DNA from: Prosopocoilus inquinatus
Taxonomy: Eukaryota; Arthropoda; Insecta; Coleoptera; Lucanidae
Length of the DNA stretch: 64,000 bases
Direction of reading: 5' to 3'
NCBI GenBank assembly: GCA_036172665.1
Contig: CM069877.1
Location: 25,073,001-25,137,000 of the forward strand
Shown here piece after piece: positions 52,301 through 64,000 of the stretch (position 1 is its first letter; every line of letters starts with the position of its first letter). The notes beneath the pieces are model-generated. The model had not been told where the DNA came from. It saw only the letters and a list, made by a program, of their open reading frames with translations, and did no database searches. The position numbers and the translations under genes were made by a program.

Positions 52301-55300
52301 TATTTCCAGCTTCTGCTGAGTCCGAGAACTTCGTATCTCACATCAGAGTTACTGGAGTCCATCGTAACGTCAAATAACATGATAGATAAGTAAGTATAGA
52401 TTAGATACATCACAGGAACAGCGCTAATACGTGTTGTTTCGTTCAATACTATTTCCAGCTTCTGCTGCGTCCGAGAACATCATATCTCACATCAGCGTTA
52501 CTGGAGTCCGTTGAAACGTCAAATAACATGGTAGATAAGTAAGGATCGATTAGACACATCACAGGAACAGCGCTAATACGTGTTGTTTCGTTCAAAACTA
52601 TTTCCAGCTTCTGCTGCGTCCGAAAACATCGTATCCCACAGCAGAGTTACTGGAGTCCCTCGTAACGTCAAATAACATGATAGATAAGTAAGGATCGGTT
52701 AGATACATCACAGGAACAACGCTAATACGTTTTGTTTCGTTCAAAACTATTTCCAGCTTCTGCTGCGTCCGAGAACTTCGTATCTCACATCAGAGTTACT
52801 AGGTTTCGCTGAAACGTCAAATAACATAGTAGATAAGTAAGGATCGCTTAGAAACATCACAGGAACAACGCCAATACGTGTTGTTTCGTTCAAAACTATT
52901 TCCAGTTTCTGCTGCGCCCGAGAACTTCATATCTCACATCAGCGTTACTTGAGTGCGTTGAAACGTCAAATAACATAGTAGATAAGTAAGGATCGATTAG
53001 ATACATCACAGGAACAACGCTAATACGTGTCGTTTTGTTCAAAACTATTTTCAGCTTCTGCTGCGTCCGAACACTTCGTATCTCACATCAGCGTTACTGG
53101 AGTCCGTTGAAACGTCAAATAACATAGTAGATAAGTAAGGATCGATTAGATACATCACAGCAACAACGCTAATACGTGTTATTTCGTTCAAAACTATTTC
53201 CAGCTTCTGCTGCGTCCGAACACTTCGTATCTCACATCAGAGTTACTGGAGTCCATCGTAACGTCAAATAACATGATAGATAAGTAAGGATCGATTAGAT
53301 ACATCACAGGAACAGCGCTAATACGTATTGTTACGTTCAATACTATTTCCAGCTTCTGCTGCGTCCGAACACATCGTATCTCACATCAGAGTTACTGGGG
53401 TCCGTTGAAACGTCAAATAACATAGTAGATAAATAAGGATCGATTAGATACATCACAGGAACAACGCTAGTACGTTTTGTTTCCTTAAAAACTATTTCCA
53501 GCCCCTGTTGAGTTCGAGAACTTCGTATCTCACATCAGCGTTACTGGAGTCCGTTGAGACGTCAAATAACATAGTAGATAAGTAAGGATCGACTAGATAC
53601 ATTACAGGAATAACGCTAATACGTGCTGTTTCGTTCAAGACTATTTCCAGCTTCTGCTGCTTCCGAGAACTTCGTATCTCACATCAGCGTTACTGGAGTC
53701 CGTTGAAACGTCAAATAACATAATAGATAAGTAAGGATCGATTAGATACATCACAGGAACAACGCTAATACGTGTTGTTTCGTTCAAAACTATTTCCAGC
53801 TTCTGCTGAGTCCGAGAACTTCGTGTCTCACATCAGAGTTACTGGAGTCCATTGAAACGCCAAATAACATGATAGATGAGTGAGGATCGATTAAATACAT
53901 CACAGGAACAACGCTAATACGTGTTGTTTCGTTCAAAACTATTTCCAGCTTCTGCTGCGTCCGAAAACATTGTATCTCACATCAGAGTTACCGGAGTCCA
54001 TCCAAACGTCAAATAACATGATAGATGAGTGAGGATCGATTAAATACATCACAGGAACAACGCTAATACGTGTTGTTTCATTTAAAACTATTTCCAGCTC
54101 CCGCTGCGTCCAAAAACTTCGTATCTCACATCAGAGTTACTAGAGTCCATGGAAACGTCAAATAACATGATAGATAAGTAAGGATCGATTAGATACAGCA
54201 CAGGAACAACGCTAATGCGTTTTGTTTCGTTTAAAACTATTTCCAGGTTCAGCTGCGTCCGAGAACTTCGTATCTCACATCAAAGTTACTGGAGTCCATC
54301 GAAACGCCAAATAACATGATAGATGAGTAAGGATCGATTAGATACATCACAGGAACAACGCTAATGCGTGTTGTTTCATTTAAAACTATTTCTAGCTTCA
54401 GCTGCGTCCGAGAACTTCGTATCTCACATCAAAGTTACTGGAGTCCATCGAAACGCCAAATAACATGATAGATGAGTAAGGATCGATTAGATACATCACA
54501 GGAACAACGCTAATGCGTGTTGTTTCGTTTAAAACTATTTCCAGCTTCTGCTGCGTCCGAAAATTTCGTATCTCACATTAGAATTACTGGAGTCCATCGA
54601 AATGTCAAATAACATGATAGATGAGTAAGGATCGATTAGATACATCACAGGAACAACGCTAATACGTGTTATTTCATTTAAAACTATTTCCAGCTTCAGC
54701 TGCGTCCGAGTACTTCGTATCTCACATCAAAGTTGCTGGAGTCCATCGGAACGCGAAATAACATAGTAGATAAGTAAGGATCGATTAGATACATCACAGG
54801 AACAACGCTAATACGTGTTGTTTCGTTCAAAATTATTTCCAGCTTCTGCTGAGTTCGAGAACATCGTATCTCACATCAGAGTTACTGGAGTCCATCGTAA
54901 CGTCAAATAACATGACAGATAAGTAAGGATCGATTAGATACATCACAGGTACAATGCTAATACGTGTCGTTTCGTTCAAAACTATTTCCAGCTTCTGCTG
55001 AGTTCGAGAACTTCGTATCTCATATCAGAGTTACTGGAGTCCGTTGAAACGTCAAATAACATAATAGATAAGTAAGGATCGATTAGATACATCACAGGAA
55101 CAACGCTAATGCGTGTTGTTTCGTTTAAAACTATTTCCAGCTTCTGCTGCGTCCGAAAACTTCGTATCTCACATCAGAGTTACTGGAGTCCGTTGAAACG
55201 TCAAATAACATAGTAGATAAGTAAGGATCGATTAGATACTTCACAGGAACAACGCTAATACGTGTTGTTTCGTTCAAAACTATTTCCAGCTTCTGCTCCG

Positions 55301-56100
55301 TCCGAACACTTCGTATCTCACATCAGAGTTACTGGAGTCCATCGTAACGTCAAATAACATAGTAGATAAGTAAAGATCGATTAGATACATCACTGGAACA
55401 ACGCTAATACCTGTTATCTCGTTCAAAACTATTTCCAGCTTCTGCTGAGTCCGAGAACTTCGTATCTCACATCAGAGTTACTGGAGTCCATCGTAACGTC
55501 AAATAACATGATAGATAAGTAAGTATAGATTAAATACATCACAGGAACAGCGCTAATACGTGTTGTTTCGTTCAATACTATTTCCAGCTTCTGCTGCGTC
55601 CGAGAACATCATATCTCACATCAGCGTTACTGGAGTCCGTTGAAACGTCAAATAACATGGTAGATAAGTAAGGATCGATTAGACACATCACAGGAACAGC
55701 GCTAATACGTGTTGTTTCGTTCAAAACTACTTCCAGCTTCTGCTGCGTCCGAAAACATCGTATCCCACAGCAGAGTTACTGGAGTCCATCGTAACGTCAA
55801 ATAACATGATAGATAAGTAAGGATCGGTTAGATACATCACAGGAACAACGCTAATACGTTTTGTTTCGTTCAAAACTATTTCCAGCTTCTGCTGCGTCCG
55901 AGAACTTCGTATCTCACATCAGAGTTACTAGGTTTCGCTGAAACGTCAAATAACATAGTAGATAAGTAAGGATCGATTAGAAACATCACAGGAACAACGC
56001 CAATACGTGTTGTTTCGTTCAAAACTATTTCCAGTTTCTGCTGCGCCCGAGAACTTCATATCTCACATCAGCGTTACTGGAGTCCGTTGAAACGTCAAAT
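46400..56100. repeat. 23/24-monomer higher-order repeats (3427 and 3576 bp)
   Basis: The variant TTGAGACGTC occurs at 46551, 49978 and 53554, giving intervals of 3427 (23 monomers) and 3576 (24 monomers). CCAAATACTTCG at 48448 and 52024 also gives 3576. Copies are very similar with occasional single-base differences. The last copy is shortened and rearranged after about 55260. Confidence 0.75.
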
Positions 56101-56197
56101 AATATGGTAGATAAGTAAGGATCGATTAGACACATCACAGGAACAACGCTAATACGTGTTATTTCATTTAAAACTATTTCCAGCTTCTGCTGCGTCC

Positions 56198-58283
56198 GAA
56201 AACTTCGTATCTCACATCGGAGTTACTGGAGTCCATCGTAACGCCATGTAACATGATAGATAAATAAGGATCGATTAGATAAATCACAGGAACAACGCTA
56301 ATACGTGTGGTTTCGTTCAAAACTATTTCCAGCTTCTGCTGAGTTCGAGAACTTCGTATATCATATCAGAGTTACTGGAGTCCGTTGAAACGTCAAATAA
56401 CATAGTAGATAAGTAAGGATCGATTAGATACATCACAGGAACAACGCTAATGCGTGTTGTTTCGTTTAAAACTATTTCCAGCTTCTGCTGCGTCCGAAAA
56501 TTTCGTATCTCACATTAGAGTTTCTGGAGTCCATCGAAACGTCAAATAACATAGTAGCTAAGTAAGGATCGATTAGATACATCACAGGAACAACGCTAAT
56601 ACGTGTTGTTTCGTTTAAAACTATTTCCAGCTCCTGCTGCGTCCAAATACTTCGTATCTCACATCAGAGTTACTAGAGTCCATCGAAACGTCAAATAACA
56701 TGATAGATGAGTAAGGATCAATTAGATACATCACAGCAACAACGCTAATACGTGTTATTTCGTTCAAAACTATTTCCAGCTTCTGCTCCGTCCGAACACT
56801 TCGTATCTCACATCAGAGTTACTGGAGTCCATCGTAACGTCAAATAACATAGTAGATAAGTAAAGATCGATTAGATACATCACTGGAACAACGCTAATAC
56901 CTGTTATCTCGTTCAAAACTATTTCCAGCTTCTGCTGAGTCCGAGAACTTCGTATCTCACATCAGAGTTACTGGAGTCCATCGTAACGTCAAATAACATG
57001 ATAGATAAGTAAGTATAGATTAGATACATCACAAGAACAGCGCTAATACGTGTTGTTTCGTTCAATACTATTTCCAGCTTCTGCTGCGTCCGAGAACATC
57101 ATATCTCACATCAGCGTTACTGGAGTCCGTTGAAACGTCAAATAACATGGTAGATAAGTAAGGATCGATTAGACACATCACAGGAACAGCGCTAATACGT
57201 GTTGTTTCGTTCAAAACTATTTCCAGCTTCTGCTGCGTCCGAAAACTTCGTATCTCACATCGGAGTTACTGGAGTCCATCGTAACGCCAAGTAACATGAT
57301 AGATAAATAAGGATCGATTAGATAAATCACAGGAACAACGCTAATACGTGTGGTTTCGTTCAAAACTATTTCCAGCTTCTGCTGAGTTCGAGAACTTCGT
57401 ATCTCATATCAGAGTTACTGGAGTCCGTTGAAACGTCAAATAACATAGTAGATAAGTAAGGATCGATTAGATACATCACAGGAACAACGCTAATGCGTGT
57501 TGTTTCGTTTAAAACTATTTCCAGCTTCTGCTGCGTCCGAAAATTTCGTATCTCACATTAGAGTTTCTGGAGTCCATCGAAACGTCAAATAACATAGTAG
57601 CTAAGTAAGGATCGATTAGATACATCACAGGAACAACGCTAATACGTGTTGTTTCGTTTAAAACTATTTCCAGCTCCTGCTGCGTCCAAATACTTCGTAT
57701 CTCACATCAGAGTTACTAGAGTCCATCGAAACGTCAAATAACATGATAGATGAGTAAGGATCAATTAGATACATCACAGCAACAACGCTAATACGTGTTA
57801 TTTCGTTCAAAACTATTTCCAGCTTCTGCTCCGTCCGAACACTTCGTATCTCACATCAGAGTTACTGGAGTCCATCGTAACGTCAAATAACATAGTAGAT
57901 AAGTAAAGATCGATTAGATACATCACTGGAACAACGCTAATACCTGTTATCTCGTTCAAAACTATTTCCAGCTTCTGCTGAGTCCGAGAACTTCGTATCT
58001 CACATCAGAGTTACTGGAGTCCATCGTAACGTCAAATAACATGATAGATAAGTAAGTATAGATTAGATACATCACAAGAACAGCGCTAATACGTGTTGTT
58101 TCGTTCAATACTATTTCCAGCTTCTGCTGCGTCCGAGAACATCATATCTCACATCAGCGTTACTGGAGTCCGTTGAAACGTCAAATAACATGGTAGATAA
58201 GTAAGGATCGATTAGACACATCACAGGAACAGCGCTAATACGTGTTGTTTCGTTCAAAACTATTTCCAGCTTCTGCTGCGTCC
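56198..58283. repeat. 7-monomer tandem block, 1043 bp
   Basis: GAAAACTTCGTATCTCACAT followed by CGGAG at about 56198 recurs at 57241, and CCAAATACTTCG at 56643 recurs at 57686, both an offset of 1043. Copy one has CGCCATGTAAC where copy two has CGCCAAGTAAC. Confidence 0.75.
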
Positions 58284-59165
58284 GAAAACATCGTATCCCA
58301 CAGCAGAGTTACTGGAGTCCATCGTAACGTCAAATAACATGATAGATAAGTAAGGATCGGTTAGATACATCACAGGAACAACTCTAATACGTTTTGTTTC
58401 GTTCAAAACTATTTCCAGCTTCTGCTGCGTCCGAGAACTTCGTATCTCACATCAGAGTTACTAGGTTTCGCTGAAACGTCAAATAACATAGTAGATAAGT
58501 AAGGATCGATTAGAAACATCACAGGAACAACGCCAATACGTGTTGTTTCGTTCAAAACTATTTCCAGTTTCTGCTGCGCCCGAGAACTTCATATCTCACA
58601 TCAGCGTTACTTGAGTGCGTTGAAACGTCAAATAACATAGTAGATAAGTAAGGATCGATTAGATACATCACAGGAACAACGCTAATACGTGTCGTTTTGT
58701 TCAAAACTATTTTCAGCTTCTGCTGCGTCCGAACACTTCGTATCTCACATCAGCGTTACTGGAGTCCGTTGAAACGTCAAATAACATAGTAGATAAGTAA
58801 GGATCGATTAGATACATCACAGCAATAACGCTAATACGTGTTATTTCGTTCAAAACTATTTCCAGCTTCTGCTGCGTCCGAACACTTCGTATCTCACATC
58901 AGAGTTACTGGAGTCCATCGTAACGTCAAATAACATGATAGATAAGTAAGGATCGATTAGATACATCACAGGAACAGCGCTAATACGTATTGTTACGTTC
59001 AATACTATTTCCAGCTTCTGCTGCGTCCGAGAACATCGTATCTCACATCAGCGTTACTGGAGTCCGTTGAAACGTCAAATAACATAGTAGATAAGTAAGG
59101 ATCGATTAGATACATCACAGGAACAACGCTAATACGTGTTGTTTCGTTCAAAACTATTTCCAGCT

Positions 59166-62100
59166 TCAGCTGCTTCCGAGAACTTTGTATTTCGCATCAG
59201 CGTTACTTTAGTCCGTTGAAACGTCAAATAACATGATAGATAAGTAACGATCGATTAGATACATCACAGGAACAACGCTAATACGTGTTGTTTCGTTCAA
59301 AACTATTTCCAGCTTCTGCTGAGCCCGAGAAATTCGTATCTCACATCAGAGTTAGTGGAGTCCATCGTAACATGATAGATAAGTAAGGATCGATTAGATA
59401 CATCACAGGAACAGCGCTAATACGTGTTTTTCGTTCAATACTATTTCCAGCTTCTGCTGCGTCCGAGAACATCGTATCTCACATCAGCGTTACTGGAGTC
59501 CGTTGAAACGTCAAATAACATGGTAGATAAGTAAGGATCGATTAGATACATCACAGGAACAGCGCTAATACGTGTTGTTTCGTTCAAAACTATTTCCAGC
59601 TTCTGCTGCGTCCGAAAACATCGTATCCCACATCAGAGTTACTGGAGTCCATCGTAACGTCAAATAACATGATAGATATGTAAGGATCGATTAGATACAT
59701 CACAGGAACAGCGCTAATACGTGTTGTTTCGTTCAAAACTATTTCCAGCTTCTGCTGCGTCCGAGAACATCGTATCCCACATCAGAGTTACTGGAGTCCA
59801 TCGTAACGTCAAATAACATGATAGATAAGTAAGGATCGATTAGAAACTTCACAGGAACAACGCCAATACGTGTTGTTTCGTTCAAAACTATTTACAGTTT
59901 CTGCTGCGTCCGAGAACTTCATATCTCACATCAGCGTTACTTGAGTGCGTTGAAACGTCAAATAACATAGTAGATAAGTAAGGGTTGATTAGATACATCA
60001 CAGGAACAATGCTAATACGTGTTATTTCGTTCAAAGCTATTTCCAGCCCCTGTTGAGACCGAGAACTTCTTATCTCACATCAGCGTTACTGGAGTCCGTT
60101 GAAACGTCAAATAACATAGTAGATAAGTAAGGATCGATTAGATACATCACAGGAACAACGCTAATACGTGTCGTTTCGTTCAAAACTATTTTCAGCTTCT
60201 GCTGCGTCCGAACACTTCGTATCTCACATCAGCGTTACTGGAGTCCGTTGAAATGTCAAATAACATAGTAGATAAGTAAGGATCGATTAGATACATCACA
60301 GGAACAACGCTAATACGTGTTATTTCGTTCAAAACTATTTCCAGCTGCTGCTGCATCCGAACACTTCGTATCTCACATCAGAGTTACTGGAGTCCATCGG
60401 AACGTCAAATAACATGATAGATAAGTAAGGATCGATTAGATACATCACAGGAATGTCGCTAATACGTATTGTTTCGTTCAATACTATTTCCAGCTTCTGC
60501 TGCGTCCGAGAACATCGCATCTCGCATCAGCGTTACTGGAGTCCGTTGAAACGTCAAATAACATAGTAGATAAGTAAGGATCGATTAGATACATCACAGG
60601 AACAACGCTAATATGTGTTGTTTCGTTCAAAACTATTTCCAGCTTCAGCTGCTTCCGAGAACTTTGTATCTCGCATCAGCGTTACTTTAGTCCGTTGAAA
60701 CGTCAAATAACATGATAGATAAGTAACGATCGATTAGATACATCACAGGAACAACGCTAATACGTGTTGTATCGTTCAAAACTATTTCCAGCTTCTGCTG
60801 AGTCCGATAAATTCGTATCTCACATCAGACTTACTGGAGTCCATCGTAACGTCAAATAACATGATAGATAAGTAAGGATCGATTAGATACATCACAGGAA
60901 CAGCGCTAATACGTGTTTTTCGTTCAATACTATTTCCAGCTTCTGCTGCGTCCGAGAACATCGTATCTCACATCAGCGTTACTGGAGTCTGTTGAAACGT
61001 CAAATAACATGGTAGATAAGCAAGGATCGATTAGACACATCACAGGAACAGCGCTAATACGTGTTGTTTCGTTCAAAACTATTTCCAGCTTCTGCTGCGT
61101 CCGAAAACATCGTATCCCACATCAGAGTTACTGGAGTCCATCGTAACGTCAAATAACATGATAGATAAGTAAGGATCGATTAGATACATCACAGGAACAA
61201 CGCTAATACGTGTTGTTTCTTTCAATACTATTTCCAGCTTCAGCTGCTTCCGAGAACTTTGTATTTCGCATCAGCGTTACTTTAGTCCGTTGAAACGTCA
61301 AATAACATGATAGATAAGTAACGATCGATTAGATACATCACAGGAACAACGCTAATACGTGTTGTTTCGTTCAAAACTATTTCCAGCTTCTGCTGAGCCC
61401 GAGAAATTCGTATCTCACATCAGAGTTAGTGGAGTCCATCGTAACGTCAAATAACATGATAGATAAGTAAGGATCGATTAGATACATCACAGGAACAGCG
61501 CTAATACGTGTTTTTCGTTCAATACTATTTCCAGCTTCTGCTGCGTCCGAGAACATCGTATCTCACATCAGCGTTACTGGAGTCCGTTGAAACGTCAAAT
61601 AACATGGTAGATAAGTAAGGATCGATTAGATACATCACAGGAACAGCGCTAATACGTGTTGTTTCGTTCAAAACTATTTCCAGCTTCTGCTGCGTCCGAA
61701 AACATCGTATCCCACATCAGAGTTACTGGAGTCCATCGTAACGTCAAATAACATGATAGATAAGTAAGGATCGATTAGATACATCACAGGAACAGCGCTA
61801 ATACGTGTTGTTTCGTTCAAAACTATTTCCAGCTTCTGCTGCGTCCGAGAACATCGTATCCCACATCAGAGTTACTGGAGTCCATCGTAACGTCAAATAA
61901 CATGATAGATAAGTAAGGATCGATTAGAAACTTCACAGGAACAACGCCAATACGTGTTGTTTCGTTCAAAACTATTTACAGTTTCTGCTGCGTCCGAGAA
62001 CTTCATATCTCACATCAGCGTTACTTGAGTGCGTTGAAACGTCAAATAACATAGTAGATAAGTAAGGGTTGATTAGATACATCACAGGAACAATGCTAAT

Positions 62101-63323
62101 ACGTGTTATTTCGTTCAAAGCTATTTCCAGCCCCTGTTGAGACCGAGAACTTCTTATCTCACATCAGCGTTACTGGAGTCCGTTGAAACGTCAAATAACA
62201 TAGTAGATAAGTAAGGATCGATTAGATACATCACAGGAACAACGCTAATACGTGTCGTTTCGTTCAAAACTATTTTCAGCTTCTGCTGCGTCCGAACACT
62301 TCGTATCTCACATCAGCGTTACTGGAGTCCGTTGAAATGTCAAATAACATAGTAGATAAGTAAGGATCGATTAGATACATCACAGGAACAACGCTAATAC
62401 GTGTTATTTCGTTCAAAACTATTTCCAGCTGCTGCTGCATCCGAACACTTCGTATCTCACATCAGAGTTACTGGAGTCCATCGGAACGTCAAATAACATG
62501 ATAGATAAGTAAGGATCGATTAGATACATCACAGGAATGTCGCTAATACGTATTGTTTCGTTCAATACTATTTCCAGCTTCTGCTGCGTCCGAGAACATC
62601 GCATCTCGCATCAGCGTTACTGGAGTCCGTTGAAACGTCAAATAACATAGTAGATAAGTAAGGATCGATTAGATACATCACAGGAACAACGCTAATATGT
62701 GTTGTTTCGTTCAAAACTATTTCCAGCTTCAGCTGCTTCCGAGAACTTTGTATCTCGCATCAGCGTTACTTTAGTCCGTTGAAACGTCAAATAACATGAT
62801 AGATAAGTAACGATCGATTAGATACATCACAGGAACAACGCTAATACGTGTTGTATCGTTCAAAACTATTTCCAGCTTCTGCTGAGTCCGATAAATTCGT
62901 ATCTCACATCAGACTTACTGGAGTCCATCGTAACGTCAAATAACATGATAGATAAGTAAGGATCGATTAGATACATCACAGGAACAGCGCTAATACGTGT
63001 TTTTCGTTCAATACTATTTCCAGCTTCTGCTGCGTCCGAGAACATCGTATCTCACATCAGCGTTACTGGAGTCCGTTGAAACGTCAAATAACATGGTAGA
63101 TAAGCAAGGATCGATTAGACACATCACAGGAACAGCGCTAATACGTGTTGTTTCGTTCAAAACTATTTCCAGCTTCTGCTGCGTCCGAAAACATCGTATC
63201 CCACATCAGAGTTACTGGAGTCCATCGTAACGTCAAATAACATGATAGATAAGTAAGGATCGATTAGATACATCACAGGAACAACGCTAATACGTGTTGT
63301 TTCTTTCAATACTATTTCCAGCT
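59166..63323. repeat. 14-monomer higher-order repeat, 2084 bp, two near-identical copies
   Basis: Positions 60335-60520 and 62419-62604 are identical, as are 60913-61146 and 62997-63230, at offset 2084. This equals 14 monomers of 149 bp less two bases. Copy one has a 10-bp deletion near 59370 (TCGTAACATGATAG instead of the form with CGTCAAATAA inserted after GTAA). High identity implies a recent duplication. Confidence 0.85.
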
Positions 63324-63324
63324 T

Positions 63325-64000
63325 CTGCTGCGTGCGAGAACATCGTATCTCACATCAGCGTTACTGGAGTCCGTTGAAACGTCAAATAACATGGTAGATA
63401 AGTAAGGATCGATTAGACACATCACAGGAACAGCGCTAATACGTGTTGTTTCGTTCAAAACTATTTCCAGCTTCTGCTGATTAGATACATCACAGAAACA
63501 ACGCCAATACGTGTTGTTTCGTTCAAAATTATTTCCAGTTTCTGCTGCGTCCGAGAACTTCATATCTCACATCAGCGTTACTTGAGTGCGTTGAAACGTC
63601 AAATAACATAAGTAAGGATTGATTAGATACAACACAGGAACAACGCTAATACGTGTTATTTCGTTCAAAACTATTTCCTGCCCCTGTTGAGACCGAGAAC
63701 TTCTTATCTCACATCAGCGTTACTGGAGTCCGTTGAAACGTCAAATAACATAGTAGATAAGTAAGGATCGATTAGATACATCATAGGAACAACGCTAATA
63801 CGTGTCGTTTCGTTCTAAACTATTTTCAGCTTCTGCTGCGTCCGAACACTTCGTATCTCACATCAGAGTTACTGGGGTCCGTTGAAACGTCAAATAACAT
63901 AGTAGATAAGTAAGGATCGATTAGATACATCACATCAACAACGCTAGTACGTGTTGTTTCGTTCAAAACTATTTCCAGCCCCTGTTGAGTTCGAGAACTT
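63325..64000. repeat. Irregular family B monomers at the window edge
   Basis: A monomer at about 63475 is truncated by 81 bp, joining TTCTGCTG directly to ATTAGATACATC, so GTTACTGG landmarks at 63360 and 63577 are 217 bp apart instead of 298. A further 7-bp deletion occurs near 63607 (AACATAAGTAAGG). The array continues past the end of the window. Confidence 0.85.

Larger units (their letters stand above)
8404..64000. repeat. Head-to-tail satellite DNA array, 148/149-bp monomers
   Basis: About 370 monomers follow each other without interruption to the window's right edge. Landmarks present in nearly every unit are ACATCAGAGTTACTGGAGTC (or CAGCGTTACTGGAG), GTCAAATAACAT, GATTAGATACATCAC, GGAACAACGCTAAT and TTCCAGCTTCTGCTG. 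Landmark spacing is 148 bp in the left part and 149 bp in the right part. Neither length is a multiple of three and every frame is broken at short intervals, so the array does not code for protein. All units point the same way. I saw no inserted transposon. The monomer is close to nucleosome-core length. The family is not one I can name. It is a candidate centromeric or other heterochromatic array. Confidence 0.97.
25300..64000. repeat. Satellite family B domain (149-bp monomers)
   Basis: Family B units carry GATAAGTAAGGATCG and TACGTGTTGTTTCGTTCAAA; the extra A makes 149 bp (for example GTTACTGG at 61722 and 61871). Two linked sub-types recur: B1 with CAGAGTTACTGGAGTCCATCG and B2 with CAGCGTTACTGGAGTCCGTTG (each a contiguous read of about 20 bases). 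Several higher-order repeats of different length occupy different parts of the domain. Confidence 0.9.

Noticed and set aside
23084..63563. Open frames of 60-83 codons inside the array (for example 60335-60520, 60913-61146, 62419-62604)
   Set aside because: Monomer lengths are not multiples of three, so frames shift each unit and close quickly. The same peptides recur only because the DNA repeats.
8404..64000. CRISPR-like regular repetition
   Set aside because: The whole 148/149-bp unit repeats with no unique spacers between short direct repeats, and no cas genes occur. This is a tandem satellite.
8404..64000. Hammerhead-ribozyme-like core on the minus strand (CTCTGATG...CGAAG) and CGAAACGTC on the plus strand
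   Set aside because: The CUGANGA core lacks its final A, GAAA is replaced by GAAG, and the bases between cannot form stem II. On the plus strand the CUGAUGA box is missing.
8404..64000. Telomeric or ribosomal DNA
   Set aside because: No TTAGG arrays and no recognisable rRNA sequence are present.

Overview
The window looks like nuclear DNA from a eukaryote, most probably an insect. The evidence is an AT-rich flank without dense open reading frames, a Tc1/mariner-type and a hAT-type non-autonomous transposon, a decayed MADF-like domain, a likely spliced terminal exon, and over 55 kb of tandem satellite DNA. There are no bacterial operons, ribosome binding sites or long ORFs. I could not recognise the species or match the satellite to a named family.

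Positions 1-8403 are low-copy, AT-rich flank. In order it holds: an imperfect inverted repeat (267-432); a 907-bp Tc1/mariner-like MITE with TA target duplication and long terminal inverted repeats (1017-1923); a decayed MADF-domain fragment on the minus strand (2824-3116); a CpG-rich patch with an initiator-like motif (3225-3370); a foldback element (4341-4476); a cluster of small dyads (5574-5632); a cluster of CGATA motifs with three TATCGATA palindromes (5917-6215); a 477-bp hAT-type MITE with a perfect 8-bp target duplication (6233-6709); and a probable last exon of a minus-strand gene with splice acceptor, stop codon and polyadenylation signal (7630-7886).

Positions 8404-64000 are one uninterrupted head-to-tail satellite array of about 370 monomers that runs off the right edge. 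The left part (8404 to about 23200) is built from 148-bp monomers (family A). The right part (about 25300 to 64000) is built from 149-bp monomers (family B), which carry one extra base and several linked substitutions. A roughly 2-kb zone between them mixes both families. Each part is organised into higher-order repeats of many monomers: a 17-mer of 2507 bp with rearranged derivatives in A, and in B a nested 23-mer (3425 bp), a 35-mer (about 5216 bp), a 9-mer (1341 bp), 23/24-mers (3427/3576 bp), a 7-mer (1043 bp) and a 14-mer (2084 bp). I saw no transposon inserted in the array.

No intact protein-coding gene is evident. The most notable content is the satellite itself: near-nucleosomal monomer length, complex and changing higher-order structure, a sharp edge against unique DNA, and CENP-B-box-like variants. 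These make it a candidate centromeric or pericentromeric array edge, which the sequence alone cannot prove. Monomer counts and periods were worked out by eye from the spacing of landmark variants, not by alignment software.
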